A stretch of 17,176 bases of DNA from Haloarculaceae archaeon (GCA_018609665.1 JAHENN010000278.1:1-17176); one strand, 5' to 3'; positions 1-7,920 are shown, counted from the first letter of the stretch. The notes: generated from the sequence alone by a model not told the origin. A program made the numbers and translations.

Positions 1-1734
1 CCCCAGCCGCTCGGCGGTCGCCCGCAGCCCGAGGCCGGCGTCGGCCGCTCCGGCCAGCACCTTCCGGGCCGGCGACTCGTGGGCCCGGACGGCGAACTCG
101 AAGCCGTCGACCGCCTCGACGAGGTCGTGTCGGTCGGCGCCGCGGTCGTCGGCCAGGTCGGCGACGGCGTTGCCGAGCGTCGTCCGCAGCCCCGAGTCGG
201 TCGTCCGGTTGACGAACCGCAGGTCGCGGTCGACGAGGTCGGCGACGCCGGCGACGTCGTCGGGGTTGCCGCCGGGGACGACCAGCCCCCACTCGCGGGT
301 CCAGCCGCCGAGTTCGACCGCGCCGTCGGGGTCGGCGTCGCCGGTGACGACGGCGACGTCGGCGACGCCGTCCCGGAGCCGGCGCAGCCCCTGGCGGCTG
401 CCGACGCCGAGGTAGCGGGGCCGGTCGAGCCGGTCCAGCAGCCGCGACAGCGCGGGGTCGTCCTCGCCGGCGCCGAACAGCGCCGGCGGCCGGACGTCCG
501 GGGAGAACAGCCGCACCGTCACCTCCTCGCCCGCCGCGAGGTACTCCACGTCCGGCGGGACGGCGACGACGCCGTCGGCCTCGACGAGGCTCGTCGTCGC
601 GCCGCTGCCCTTGTCGACGGGGTAGACGAGCGTCCCGCCGTCGCCGTCGCCGACGAGTCCGACCGGCATGTACCGGAGTCGACCCTCGTCGTACCGCTCC
701 CGGACGGCCATCGCCCCCTCGACGGTCGCGGTCTCCGGCTCGGGCAGGCCGGCGGCCTCCCGGATCGCCGGCGCGACGAACGCCCGGAAGATGGTCAGCG
801 CCGACACCGGGTAGCCGGGCAGGCCGACGTACGCACTACCGTCCAGCCGGCCGACGAGCATCGGCTTGCCCGGCTTCACCGCGACGCCGTGCAGCAGCAG
901 CTCGCCGGACTCCTCGACCACCCGGTAGATGACGTCGACGGCCGACGCCGAGGTCGACCCCGACGACAGCACGAGGTCGCACTCCGCGGCGGCCTCCCGC
1001 AGGACGGACTCCATGGCCCCGTAGTCGTCGCCGGCGTGCGGGTAGAGCTGCGCCTCGCCGCCGGCTTCCTCGACGGCCGTCGCCGTCGTGTAGCTGTTGA
1101 CGTCGTAGATCTCGCCGGCGTCGCTGTGCAGCTCCTCGCCCGGCCGGACGAGTTCGTCGCCGGTCGAGATGATACCGACGGTCGGTTTCCCGCGGACCGG
1201 CACCTCGTCGACGCCGAGCGCCGACAGCAGGCCGACCTCCCGCGCCGTCAGCACCGTCCCGGGGCCGAGCGCCCGCTCGCCGGCCGCCACGTCCGCGCCG
1301 GCGAACATCACGCGGTCGCCCGGCGCCAGCGACGTGCGGACGAGCACCTCGTTCCCGTCGCTGTCGGTCCGTTCGACCATCACGACGGCGTCGGCGCCGG
1401 GCGGCAGCACCGCGCCGGTCGACACCTCCGCGCACTCGCCGTCGCCGACCTCGACGGCCGGTTCGGCGCCGGCGTGGACCTCCCCGACCGGCTCGAGGCG
1501 GGCGGGGTCGGCCTCGTCGGCGCCGAAGGTGTCGGCGGCCCTCACGGCGTAGCCGTCGACGCTGGCGCGGTCGAAGCCCGGCACGTCCAGCTCGGCGTCG
1601 ATACGCTCCACGAGCACCCGCCCGCGGGCCGCCCGGAGCGGCACCGTCTCGTCGTCGGGGCGGAGCTCCAGCGAGGCGATGGCCTCGCGGGCCTCCTCGG
1701 GCGGCGCCAGCTCGCGGAACTCCTTTCTACTCAT
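1..1734 (-). CDS. moeA: MoeA-type molybdopterin molybdenumtransferase fused to a PBP-like domain (partial, C-terminus off window)
   Basis: MoeA-family enzymes insert molybdate into adenylylated molybdopterin to form molybdenum cofactor in the cytoplasm. The 578 visible residues hold a full MoeA module: DGYAVRA with Asp60, ISTGDEL with Asp193, a Gly/Ser-rich loop SSGSTSASAVD, VKPGKPM, and LPGYPVS around residue 306. From about residue 415 a second domain follows. Its GSRQGLRRLRDGVADVAVV, GLVVPGGNP, RFVNR and DAGLGLRATAERLG segments match the LysR-substrate-binding/PBP-like domain known to be fused to archaeal MoeA. Roughly 40-60 residues are probably missing beyond base 1. The loop reads SGS rather than the usual SGG. 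ATG at 1734 was chosen because it overlaps the end of the upstream moeA by 8 nt, which suggests translational coupling. No separate promoter is visible. The fused domain may bind molybdate or another anion, but its ligand cannot be read from sequence. Confidence 0.93.
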   Translation of the reverse strand, partial: MSRKEFRELAPPEEAREAIASLELRPDDETVPLRAARGRVLVERIDAELDVPGFDRASVDGYAVRAADTFGADEADPARLEPVGEVHAGAEPAVEVGDGECAEVSTGAVLPPGADAVVMVERTDSDGNEVLVRTSLAPGDRVMFAGADVAAGERALGPGTVLTAREVGLLSALGVDEVPVRGKPTVGIISTGDELVRPGEELHSDAGEIYDVNSYTTATAVEEAGGEAQLYPHAGDDYGAMESVLREAAAECDLVLSSGSTSASAVDVIYRVVEESGELLLHGVAVKPGKPMLVGRLDGSAYVGLPGYPVSALTIFRAFVAPAIREAAGLPEPETATVEGAMAVRERYDEGRLRYMPVGLVGDGDGGTLVYPVDKGSGATTSLVEADGVVAVPPDVEYLAAGEEVTVRLFSPDVRPPALFGAGEDDPALSRLLDRLDRPRYLGVGSRQGLRRLRDGVADVAVVTGDADPDGAVELGGWTREWGLVVPGGNPDDVAGVADLVDRDLRFVNRTTDSGLRTTLGNAVADLADDRGADRHDLVEAVDGFEFAVRAHESPARKVLAGAADAGLGLRATAERLG

Positions 1735-2941
1735 GGTGCTCCCAGTTCTCGACGGCGACGGTCTCGCCGGCCGGAATCCCCTCGCGGGCCTCGGGGACGA
1801 CGACCCAGCCGTCCGACAGCGCGACGCTGGAGAGGACCCCCGAGCCGCCGGCCCGCGTCGGCGTCGCCTCGGGGCCGTCGTCGCCGTCGCCCTCGTCGAC
1901 CGTCACCCGCGCGAACGTCCTGACGCCGGGCTCGCTGCGTAGCTTCCGCGCCAGCGTCGCCTCCCGGGTCGGCGGCGGCGACCGCGGCATCCCGCCGAGG
2001 TGCTTGATGAGCGGCCGGAGGAACTGGACGGCGTTGACGATGGCCGCGACGGGGTAGCCGGGCAGCATCACGACCGACACGTCGTCGACCCGACCGAGTG
2101 CGACGGGGTGGCCCGGCTTCAGCGCGACGCCGTGGACGAACACCTCCCCCAGTTCGGCGACGGCCTCCGGCACGAGGTCGCGGTCGCCGACCGACGAGCC
2201 GCCGGTCGTGACGACGACGTCGCGGGTGAGGTCCCGCTCGATTGCCGCCCGCAGCGTCTCGAGGTCGTCGGTGACGATCTCCCGGCGGGTGACGTCGGCG
2301 CCCCACCGCTCGGCCAGCCGCGAGACGGTGAGCCGGTTCGTCTCGACCACCTCCCCCGGCTCCGGCTCCGCCTGGACGAGTTCCTCGCCGGTCGGGACGA
2401 CCGCTACCTCCGGCTCGGCGACGACCTCGACGACGTCGACGCCGACGGACTTCAACAGCCCGAGGTCCGAGGGCCGGAGCCGGTCGCCGGGGTCGTAGAG
2501 CCGCTGGCCGGCCTCGACGTCCTCGCCGACCGGGGCGACGTTCTCGCCCTCGGCGACGGCGTCGAAGACCTCCAGGTCGCCGCCGACCTGCTCGGCGGCC
2601 TCGACCCGGACGACGGCGTCGGCGCCGTCCGGCAGTTCGCTCCCGGTGTGGACGCGGGTCGCGTCGTTCGGCCCGACGCCGTCGGCCGGCCGCAGCACCG
2701 CCGGCGAACGGTCGGAGGCGCCGAAGGTGTCCTCGGCGCGGACCGCCCACCCGTCCATCGCCGCCCGGGCGTAGTGGGGCACGTTGCGGGCGGCGTCGAC
2801 CGGCTCGGCGACGACCCGGCCGTCGGCGGCCGACAGCGGCACCCGCTCGGTGCGGTCGACGGGCGCGGTCTCCAGCAGGCGCGTCCGCGCCTCCGTCAGC
2901 CGCGTCCGCTGCTTGAACCCCGACCGGCGTACATCGGTCAT
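1727..2941 (-). CDS. moeA: MoeA-family molybdopterin molybdenumtransferase, stand-alone paralogue
   Basis: This 404-residue protein is a second MoeA paralogue, about the usual size for a single-module MoeA. Visible family motifs are AMDGWAVRA (Asp63), VVPTGEEL (183-188, Glu where many homologues have Asp), TTGGSSVGDRD (245-255), LKPGHP (274-279) and LPGYPVAA (293-300). It lacks the PBP-like tail of its neighbour. The frame stays open upstream to 3067, but ATG at 2941 is preferred: homology begins just inside it, and a TATA-like box lies 22-30 nt upstream, as expected for a leaderless haloarchaeal mRNA. It ends in TAG at 1727-1729, inside the first codons of the downstream moeA fusion, so the two are probably co-transcribed. 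The two paralogues could split metal insertion between different cofactor forms or metals, or one could act mainly in binding. Nothing here decides which. Confidence 0.94.
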   Translation of the reverse strand: MTDVRRSGFKQRTRLTEARTRLLETAPVDRTERVPLSAADGRVVAEPVDAARNVPHYARAAMDGWAVRAEDTFGASDRSPAVLRPADGVGPNDATRVHTGSELPDGADAVVRVEAAEQVGGDLEVFDAVAEGENVAPVGEDVEAGQRLYDPGDRLRPSDLGLLKSVGVDVVEVVAEPEVAVVPTGEELVQAEPEPGEVVETNRLTVSRLAERWGADVTRREIVTDDLETLRAAIERDLTRDVVVTTGGSSVGDRDLVPEAVAELGEVFVHGVALKPGHPVALGRVDDVSVVMLPGYPVAAIVNAVQFLRPLIKHLGGMPRSPPPTREATLARKLRSEPGVRTFARVTVDEGDGDDGPEATPTRAGGSGVLSSVALSDGWVVVPEAREGIPAGETVAVENWEHHE

Positions 2942-2962
2942 GCCCGTACTGTGTGGGCCGCA

Positions 2963-2971
2963 CCCAAAAGC
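2963..2971 (-). promoter_or_regulatory. TATA-like box for the moeA pair
   Basis: Read on the minus strand this is GCTTTTGGG, 22-30 nt before the ATG at 2941. It is the only AT-rich patch near the start, and the distance fits a leaderless archaeal promoter. The match to a consensus TATA box is weak. Confidence 0.5.
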
Positions 2972-3034
2972 GTCACTCCGGGCGGTCCCGACCCCGCGAC
3001 CAGCGGGCCGTCCCCGCGCGTCGTGGTACCGGCC

Positions 3035-3073
3035 CACATCGGGCGCTGCCGGCGGCGAGCGGGACACATCGGG
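3035..3073 (+). repeat. Two direct 9-bp repeats upstream of the small heat-shock gene
   Basis: CACATCGGG occurs at 3035-3043 and again at 3065-3073, exactly 30 bp apart. The second copy directly abuts the TATA-like box at 3075, where TFB contacts the BRE. The pair could be an operator. Two 9-bp matches in a GC-rich 165-nt intergenic region can also arise by chance. Confidence 0.4.
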
Positions 3074-3074
3074 G

Positions 3075-3082
3075 CCTTTAAC
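3075..3082 (+). promoter_or_regulatory. TATA-like box of the hsp20 gene
   Basis: CCTTTAAC lies 25-32 nt before the ATG at 3107, in otherwise very GC-rich DNA. This is the expected place for a TBP/TFB site of a leaderless or near-leaderless transcript. The intergenic region is shared with the divergent moeA pair. Confidence 0.65.
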
Positions 3083-3106
3083 GAGCCCGCGACGCTACGT
3101 CGAGGT

Positions 3107-3454
3107 ATGCAACTGCGCGAGGCGTTGGGCGACCTCCCGGAGACGGTGTTCGCCGACCTGCTGGAGAGCGAGGAGGCGTACCTCCTCGTGCTGGACATGC
3201 CGGGTGTCAACGCCGACACGGTCGACGTGACGGTCGAGGACGGCCGGCTCCGCGTCGAGGCGCGCAGGGCGAAGTCCGTCCCCGACTCGTTCCGCTATCT
3301 GACCGAGGAGCGGTCGCTGTTCCTGGACGCGGAGCTGCCGCTGCCGCCGGACGCCACCGGCGCCGACGCCGAGGGCGAGGTCGACCGCGGCGTGCTCCGG
3401 CTCCGGCTCCCGAAGTCGGGCGACGACGGCGGCGAGCGGATCCCCGTCTCCTGA
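3107..3454 (+). CDS. hsp20: Small heat-shock protein, Hsp20/alpha-crystallin family (minimal)
   Basis: Small heat-shock proteins are ATP-independent holdases that bind unfolding proteins in the cytoplasm. This one is only 115 residues. The alpha-crystallin domain spans about residues 23-103, from EEAYLLVLDMPGV to EVDRGVLRLRLPK; the latter matches the family's A-x-x-x-n-G-V-L signature. The C-terminus ends RIPVS, and its I-P-V fits the short I-x-I/V tail that anchors subunits to one another in oligomers. The N-terminal arm is about 20 residues, shorter than in many homologues. ATG at 3107 is chosen over the upstream-open frame because the TATA-like box is 25-32 nt before it and family similarity starts just after it. 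The UbiB-like gene begins 11 nt downstream, so the two are likely co-transcribed. Confidence 0.88.
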   Translation: MQLREALGDLPETVFADLLESEEAYLLVLDMPGVNADTVDVTVEDGRLRVEARRAKSVPDSFRYLTEERSLFLDAELPLPPDATGADAEGEVDRGVLRLRLPKSGDDGGERIPVS

Positions 3455-3458
3455 GGTG
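3453..3458 (+). promoter_or_regulatory. Shine-Dalgarno-like site overlapping the hsp20 stop codon
   Basis: GAGGTG, complementary to the conserved CACCUC at the 3' end of 16S rRNA, overlaps the hsp20 TGA. It ends 7 nt before the GTG at 3466. It supports GTG as the true start of the next gene and suggests coupled translation of an internal operon gene. Confidence 0.6.
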
Positions 3459-3465
3459 CCATCGG

Positions 3466-5124
3466 GTGGTACTCCGTTCCTACCGGCGGTTCGTCGTCGT
3501 CGCCTACCAGTTCCTGCCGCTGCTGCTGGCGTACGCCCGCGACCGTAACCGGTTCCTGCTGTTCGGCTCGGGCCGGCAGGTCGACGCCGAGACGCGTCGC
3601 CGCCGGGCGCGGTCGCTGCTCGGCTCGCTGCTGACGCTGGGGCCGACGTTCATCAAGCTCGGCCAGCTGCTGTCGACCCGGCCCGACGTCCTGCCGCCGG
3701 AGTACGTCGAGGAGTTCGAGTCCCTGCAGGACGACGTCCCGCCGGCCGACTGGGCCGCGGCCCGCGAGGTGCTCGAGTCCGACGTCGGGGCCGTCGAGGA
3801 GACGTTCGACGAGTTCGACACCGAGGCGATAAGCGGCGCCAGCCTCGGGCAGGTCTACGTCGCGACCCACGAGGGCCGACGCGTCGCGGTGAAGGTCCGC
3901 CGGCCCGGCGTCGAGCGGCTGGTCGAGGCCGACCTCCGGGTGATACGGTGGTCGCTGCCGCTGCTGATGCGGTTCGTCGACCAGGCACGGTCGTTCTCCT
4001 TGGAGACGCTGGCCGACGAGTTCGAGAAGACCATCCGCGAGGAGATGGACTACGAGCGCGAGCGGGCGATGCTCGAGGAGATCGGCGAGAACCTCGCCGA
4101 CAACGACCGGGTCCGGGTGCCGGCGGCGCTGCCGGCGCTGTCCAGCCGGCGCGTGCTCACGATGGAGTACGTCGACGGGACGAAGATCTCCGAGCTGGAG
4201 GACCTCGACGCCCTCGGGGTCGACCGGACGGAGCTGGCGACGACGCTGCAGCGCGTCTACCTCCAGATGATCGTCGAGGACGGCGTCTTCCACGCCGACC
4301 CCCACCCCGGCAACCTCGCGGTCAGGGAGGACGGTACCATCGTCTTCTACGACTTCGGGATGTCCGGCCGCGTCGACCCGTTCATCCAGGACCGCATCAT
4401 CGACTTCTACATGGCCGTCGCGCGCCAGGACACCGACGCCATCCTGGACACGCTCGTGGAGATGGGGACGCTCAGCCCGGAGGCCGACCGCGAGGTGATG
4501 TCGGACGTGATGGAGCTGGCCATCGCCGACGCCCGCGGGGAAGAGATCGAGCAGTACCGGGTCCAGCAGATCATCCAGCAGGTCGAGGACACCATCTACG
4601 AGTTCCCGCTGCGGCTGCCGCCGAACCTCGCGCTGGTGCTGCGCGTGGCGACGGTCGTCGAGGGGGTCTGCGTGACGCTGGACCCCGACTTCGACTTCAT
4701 CGCCGTCGCCACCGACTACCTCGGCGAAGAGGGGTACATCGAGGAAAGCGCCCGCGACTACGTCGAGGAGCGGGCCGGCGAGCTCCAGGAGTTCGGCGAG
4801 TCGCTGGTCCGGGTGCCGCCGAAGCTCGAGCGGACGCTCGACGACGTCGAGCGGGGCGACGTCACCGTCCAGTTCGAGGTGGCCGACGACGAGCGGGCGC
4901 TGGACCGCCTCGCCAAGCGGCTCATCCTCGGCGGGCTGCTGTCGGCGACGGTGATGGCCGCGGCCGTCCTGTACGCCTTCTCGACGCTCGAGGCCGCCCT
5001 CGTCGCCGCCGGCCTCGCGGTGCCGGTGCTGCTGCTGCTGTGGCGGTCGTTCCGCGAGCCGAGCGGCATCCGGGCGACGCCGCAGTTCACCCGCCAGCAG
5101 ATGCGCCAGCGCCGCGACGACTGA
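3466..5124 (+). CDS. ubiB: UbiB/ABC1/ADCK-family atypical kinase, membrane-anchored
   Basis: UbiB/ABC1 proteins are protein-kinase-like ATPases linked to quinone and other lipid metabolism. In Halobacteria, whose quinone is menaquinone, the exact role is unknown. The 552-residue protein shows the family's KxGQ motif (IKLGQ, Lys64-Gln67), the nucleotide-loop variant SGASLGQV (123-130), VAVKV with Lys143, EEMDYERE (192-199), the catalytic HADPHPGN (276-283) and YDFG with Asp296. Two hydrophobic helices near the C-terminus (about 486-507 and 508-526) fit membrane anchoring, followed by a basic tail. The start is GTG at 3466, supported by the Shine-Dalgarno-like GAGGTG just upstream and the 11-nt gap from hsp20. 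The ATP-binding loop has Ser-Gly where homologues often have Ala residues. The function as UbiB proper is inferred from family only. Confidence 0.92.
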   Translation: MVLRSYRRFVVVAYQFLPLLLAYARDRNRFLLFGSGRQVDAETRRRRARSLLGSLLTLGPTFIKLGQLLSTRPDVLPPEYVEEFESLQDDVPPADWAAAREVLESDVGAVEETFDEFDTEAISGASLGQVYVATHEGRRVAVKVRRPGVERLVEADLRVIRWSLPLLMRFVDQARSFSLETLADEFEKTIREEMDYERERAMLEEIGENLADNDRVRVPAALPALSSRRVLTMEYVDGTKISELEDLDALGVDRTELATTLQRVYLQMIVEDGVFHADPHPGNLAVREDGTIVFYDFGMSGRVDPFIQDRIIDFYMAVARQDTDAILDTLVEMGTLSPEADREVMSDVMELAIADARGEEIEQYRVQQIIQQVEDTIYEFPLRLPPNLALVLRVATVVEGVCVTLDPDFDFIAVATDYLGEEGYIEESARDYVEERAGELQEFGESLVRVPPKLERTLDDVERGDVTVQFEVADDERALDRLAKRLILGGLLSATVMAAAVLYAFSTLEAALVAAGLAVPVLLLLWRSFREPSGIRATPQFTRQQMRQRRDD

Positions 5125-5147
5125 CCGCCGGGCCGCCGACCCGTCGG

Positions 5148-5156
5148 CCTTTTGCG
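5148..5156 (+). promoter_or_regulatory. TATA-like box of the aminotransferase gene
   Basis: CCTTTTGCG lies 22-30 nt before the ATG at 5178, in the 53-nt gap after the UbiB-like gene. It suggests the aminotransferase can be transcribed from its own leaderless promoter as well as by read-through. Similar T4-centred boxes precede the moeA pair and the GTPase gene. Confidence 0.5.
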
Positions 5157-5177
5157 CCACGGCCGCCTCCGGCCGGC

Positions 5178-6236
5178 ATGGAGATCGAGCCGTTCGCCCT
5201 CGAGCGGTGGTTCGCCGAGGTCGAACACGACGCCGACGTCATGCTCGCCGAGAGCGGCGTCCGGCCGCTGTCGCCGGACCGCTTCGACACCGACCCCGAC
5301 GACCTGGGCTACGTCATCCCGACGGCCGGCGACCCCGCCTTCCGGAAGCGGGTCGGCGCGCTCCACGACCGGACGGCCGCCGAGACCCTCTTCACCTGCG
5401 GCACCCAGGAGGCGAACTTCCTGGCGTTCCTGGCGACCGTCGAGACGCACGCCGTCGTCGTCACGCCGACGTACGGCTCGCTGTCGGCGGTACCGCGGGC
5501 CCTCGGCGCGGTGACGGAGGTGCCGCTCGCCGACGGCTGGCGGCTCGACCCCGGGGCGGTCGCCGACGCGCTGCGACCCGACACCGACCTCGTGGTCCTC
5601 AACAACCCCAACAACCCGACGGGCCGGTACCACGACGCGGCGGCCGTCCGGGCGGTCTACGAGGCCTGCGCCGACAACGACACCTACCTCCTGTGCGACG
5701 AGGTCTACCGCCTGCTGGCCGACGAGCCGCAGCCGCCGGTCGCCAGCCTCGGCCGGTACGGGGTCTCGACGGCCGGCGTCTCGAAGGCCTTCGGCCTCGC
5801 GGGGCTGCGGTTCGGCTGGCTCTGCGGCCCCGAACCGGTCGTCGACGCCGCCGCACGCTGGAAGGACTACACGACCATCGCGCCGCCGCGGATCGGCCAG
5901 CACGTCGCCCGGCAGGCGCTGGACGACCGGGCGGAGATACTCGCCGCCAACCGCCGGCTGGCGGCCGACCACCGCGCGGTCGTCGCCGACCTCCTCGAGG
6001 CGCACGGCATGGAGTGGTCCGACCCCGACTGCGGCGTCAACGCCTTCCTCGAGGTGCCGGACGGCTTCCCGGACGCCGAGACGTTCTGCCGCGACCTCGT
6101 CGCCGAGGAGTCGGTCGTGCTGGCGCCGGGGGAGGCGTTCGGCCACCCCGACCACGTCCGCATCGGCTACGGACTCCCCCGCGAGGAGCTCGCGGAGGGG
6201 CTGGCGCGGCTCGATTCGTTCCTCGAGGCGGCGTGA
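5178..6236 (+). CDS. PLP-dependent aminotransferase, class I/II fold
   Basis: This 352-residue protein is a fold-type I, pyridoxal-phosphate-dependent aminotransferase that should swap amino groups between an amino acid and a 2-oxoacid in the cytoplasm. Visible landmarks are LNNPNNPTGR (141-150, PLP-ring contacts), LCDEVYR (172-178, with the PLP-binding Asp174 and Tyr177), and STAGVSKAFGLAGLRFGW (197-214) with the Schiff-base Lys203. A late PGEAFG (317-322) is followed by HVRIGYG (326-332), whose Arg328 is placed to hold the substrate carboxylate. It is shorter than typical AspC enzymes (about 390-400), mostly at the N-terminus. The frame is open far upstream, but similarity and the TATA-like box point to ATG at 5178. 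The substrate cannot be assigned. The HAD hydrolase 46 nt downstream gives no clear pathway. Confidence 0.9.
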   Translation: MEIEPFALERWFAEVEHDADVMLAESGVRPLSPDRFDTDPDDLGYVIPTAGDPAFRKRVGALHDRTAAETLFTCGTQEANFLAFLATVETHAVVVTPTYGSLSAVPRALGAVTEVPLADGWRLDPGAVADALRPDTDLVVLNNPNNPTGRYHDAAAVRAVYEACADNDTYLLCDEVYRLLADEPQPPVASLGRYGVSTAGVSKAFGLAGLRFGWLCGPEPVVDAAARWKDYTTIAPPRIGQHVARQALDDRAEILAANRRLAADHRAVVADLLEAHGMEWSDPDCGVNAFLEVPDGFPDAETFCRDLVAEESVVLAPGEAFGHPDHVRIGYGLPREELAEGLARLDSFLEAA

Positions 6237-6282
6237 CCGCCGGACCGAACCGCCCTTGTCTCCGGCCGGCGTAGCCGCCGCC

Positions 6283-6951
6283 GTGACCGACGCGGTCCTG
6301 TTCGACGTCGACGACACGCTCTGCCGGTACCGGCGGACGGGCGACGAACTGCTGGCGGCGGCCTTCGAGCAGACCGGCCTCGAGCCGTTCATCGGCCTCG
6401 AGGAGTACCACGACCGCTACCCGGAGTTCGTCGACGACAGCGACTCGATGACGGACCTCCGGGAGCGGTGCTTCGCGGCCATCGCCGCCGACAAGGGCCG
6501 CGACCCGGCGGCGGGTCGTCGCGTCGCCCAGGCCTACGCCGACGAGCGCGACCACGGCAACGTCGAGCCGCTCCCGGGGCTCGACGCCGCCCTCGACGCC
6601 CTCGGGGACCTGCCGCTGGGGGTCGTGACCAACGGCGCCCCGGCGATGCAGTCCGAGAAGCTCGCGGGGCTCGGCCTCGAAGAGGCCTTCGACGTCGTCG
6701 TCCACGCCGGCTACGACGCCCCGGCCAAGCCGTCGCCGGCGCCGTTCCGCGAGGCGCTGTCGGCGCTGGACGCCCGCGCGGAGCGGACCTACCACGTCGG
6801 CGACTCCCTCGACTCGGACGTCGCCGGGGCGAGGGCCGCCGGCGTCGGGGCGGTGTGGCTGAGCGGCGACGCGGCCGCCGAGCCGGAGCCGGAGCCACGG
6901 CCGGACCACACCGTCGCGACGCTGGCGGAGCTGCCGTCGGTGGTGCGGTAG
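6283..6951 (+). CDS. HAD-superfamily hydrolase (phosphatase-like)
   Basis: This 222-residue protein belongs to the haloacid dehalogenase superfamily, most likely a small-molecule phosphatase. Motif I is LFDVDDTL, with nucleophile Asp8 and acid/base Asp10. Motif II is VVTNG (Thr116). Motif III Lys149 lies in AKPSPAPF. Motif IV is HVGDSLDSDVAGARAAG, with Asp174 and Asp178 for Mg2+. A helical cap of about 80 residues sits between motifs I and II (C1 type). The frame extends upstream to TTG at 6256, but GTG at 6283 is preferred because it places motif I four residues in, the usual distance. The weak AT patch CCCTTGT at 6253-6259 lies 24-30 nt upstream. The substrate is not identifiable. It ends one base before the stop of the convergent protease gene, so the two transcripts must overlap. 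Confidence 0.87.
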   Translation: MTDAVLFDVDDTLCRYRRTGDELLAAAFEQTGLEPFIGLEEYHDRYPEFVDDSDSMTDLRERCFAAIAADKGRDPAAGRRVAQAYADERDHGNVEPLPGLDAALDALGDLPLGVVTNGAPAMQSEKLAGLGLEEAFDVVVHAGYDAPAKPSPAPFREALSALDARAERTYHVGDSLDSDVAGARAAGVGAVWLSGDAAAEPEPEPRPDHTVATLAELPSVVR

Positions 6952-6952
6952 G

Positions 6953-7891
6953 CTACCGGGGGCGCCGCCTCGGCTGGTCGGCCATCTCGAGCAGCCGCCC
7001 GACGCGTTCGTCCATCGGCGGATGCGTCGCCAGCAGCCGGGTCAGCAGCCCCTCCTCGTCGCCGTGGACGTACAGCGGCGACAGCATCCCCCAGCCAGGG
7101 GCCGCGGCCCGCCGAATCTTGGCCAGCGCCCGCGCCAGCGCGGCCGGGTCGCCGGTCGCCTCGACGGCCCGGTCGTCGGCGCGGTACTCCCGGCGCCGGG
7201 AGAGGGCCCGCAGCGGCAGCGTCAGCGCGAACAGGACGACGACGACGACCCGGAGGACGCGGCCGCGGACGACGGCGAGGTGCCGGCCGAGGGGCCGCGG
7301 CGGCCGTCCGACCGCCCACGATACCGCCCGGACGAGGCCGCCGACCAGGAGCCCGAGCGGGAGCAACAGCAGGTACAGCACCCCGCCGACCGACCGGACG
7401 AGCGTGTAGCCGAGCGTCTGAATCAGGCCGTCCCGGCCCTCGAGGTGGGCGAGCTCGTGGGCGAGGATGGCCTCGAGTTCCGCCGGCGTGAGCAGCTCCG
7501 GGAGCCGGCGGTCCAGGACGACGGCGCCGCCGCCGGCGGTCCCGACCGCGAGGGCGTTCGGCGCCTCCAGCGTGGCGACGTGGAGCCGCACCTCGCCGAC
7601 GTCGAACGACGTCCGGAGGCGGTCGAGCCGCTCGTGGAGCCGCGGGGCCTCGCGGCGGCCGACCTCGGTCGCCTCCAGCTCCCGCAGCAGGCCGGCGGTG
7701 CCGAGCCGGTAGCTGAGGTAGCCGACGACCAGCGTGGCCGCGAGGAAGTACGCCGCCAGCCGGAGCGGGTCGGGCCGCCGTGCCCACAGCTCGACGAGCA
7801 GCCGGTAGCCGGCGACCGCGACGGCCAGGTGGACGACCAGCAGCGACAGCCCGGTCAGGGCCACGAGCAGCCGGAGCGACGGCCGGCGCAT
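6953..7891 (-). CDS. htpX: HtpX-like M48 family membrane zinc metalloprotease
   Basis: HtpX-type proteases are integral membrane zinc endopeptidases that help degrade damaged membrane proteins. In this 312-residue protein the zinc motif HELAH is at 145-149 (His145, Glu146, His149), with the third ligand Glu235 in REYRADDRA. Hydrophobic segments lie near 8-28, 43-61, 163-190 and 208-226, placing the HExxH at the cytoplasmic face as in the family. THPPMDERV near the C-terminus is also typical of M48B members. ATG at 7891 is supported by a TATA-like CGGTAATC 22-29 nt upstream. It is convergent with the HAD gene, leaving one base between the stop codons. The gap to the GTPase gene upstream holds a 16-bp direct repeat overlapping the TATA region, which may control this gene. 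Confidence 0.9.
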   Translation of the reverse strand: MRRPSLRLLVALTGLSLLVVHLAVAVAGYRLLVELWARRPDPLRLAAYFLAATLVVGYLSYRLGTAGLLRELEATEVGRREAPRLHERLDRLRTSFDVGEVRLHVATLEAPNALAVGTAGGGAVVLDRRLPELLTPAELEAILAHELAHLEGRDGLIQTLGYTLVRSVGGVLYLLLLPLGLLVGGLVRAVSWAVGRPPRPLGRHLAVVRGRVLRVVVVVLFALTLPLRALSRRREYRADDRAVEATGDPAALARALAKIRRAAAPGWGMLSPLYVHGDEEGLLTRLLATHPPMDERVGRLLEMADQPRRRPR

Positions 7892-7912
7892 GCGCGGCGG
7901 TTCGGTCGGCTG

Positions 7913-7920
7913 GATTACCG
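7913..7920 (-). promoter_or_regulatory. TATA-like box of the HtpX-like gene
   Basis: On the minus strand this reads CGGTAATC, 22-29 nt before the ATG at 7891. It overlaps the proximal copy of the 16-bp direct repeat, so a protein bound to the repeat would compete with TBP/TFB. Confidence 0.5.

Noticed and set aside
79..1923. Long plus-strand open frame (614 codons) opposite the moeA genes
   Set aside because: It is antisense to two genes with clear motifs, its product is low-complexity and Arg/Gly/Asp-rich, and such shadow frames are expected from the third-position GC bias.
3295..5160. Minus-strand open frame of 621 codons opposite hsp20 and the UbiB-like gene
   Set aside because: Same shadow effect: no domain motifs, and biased composition mirroring the sense codons.
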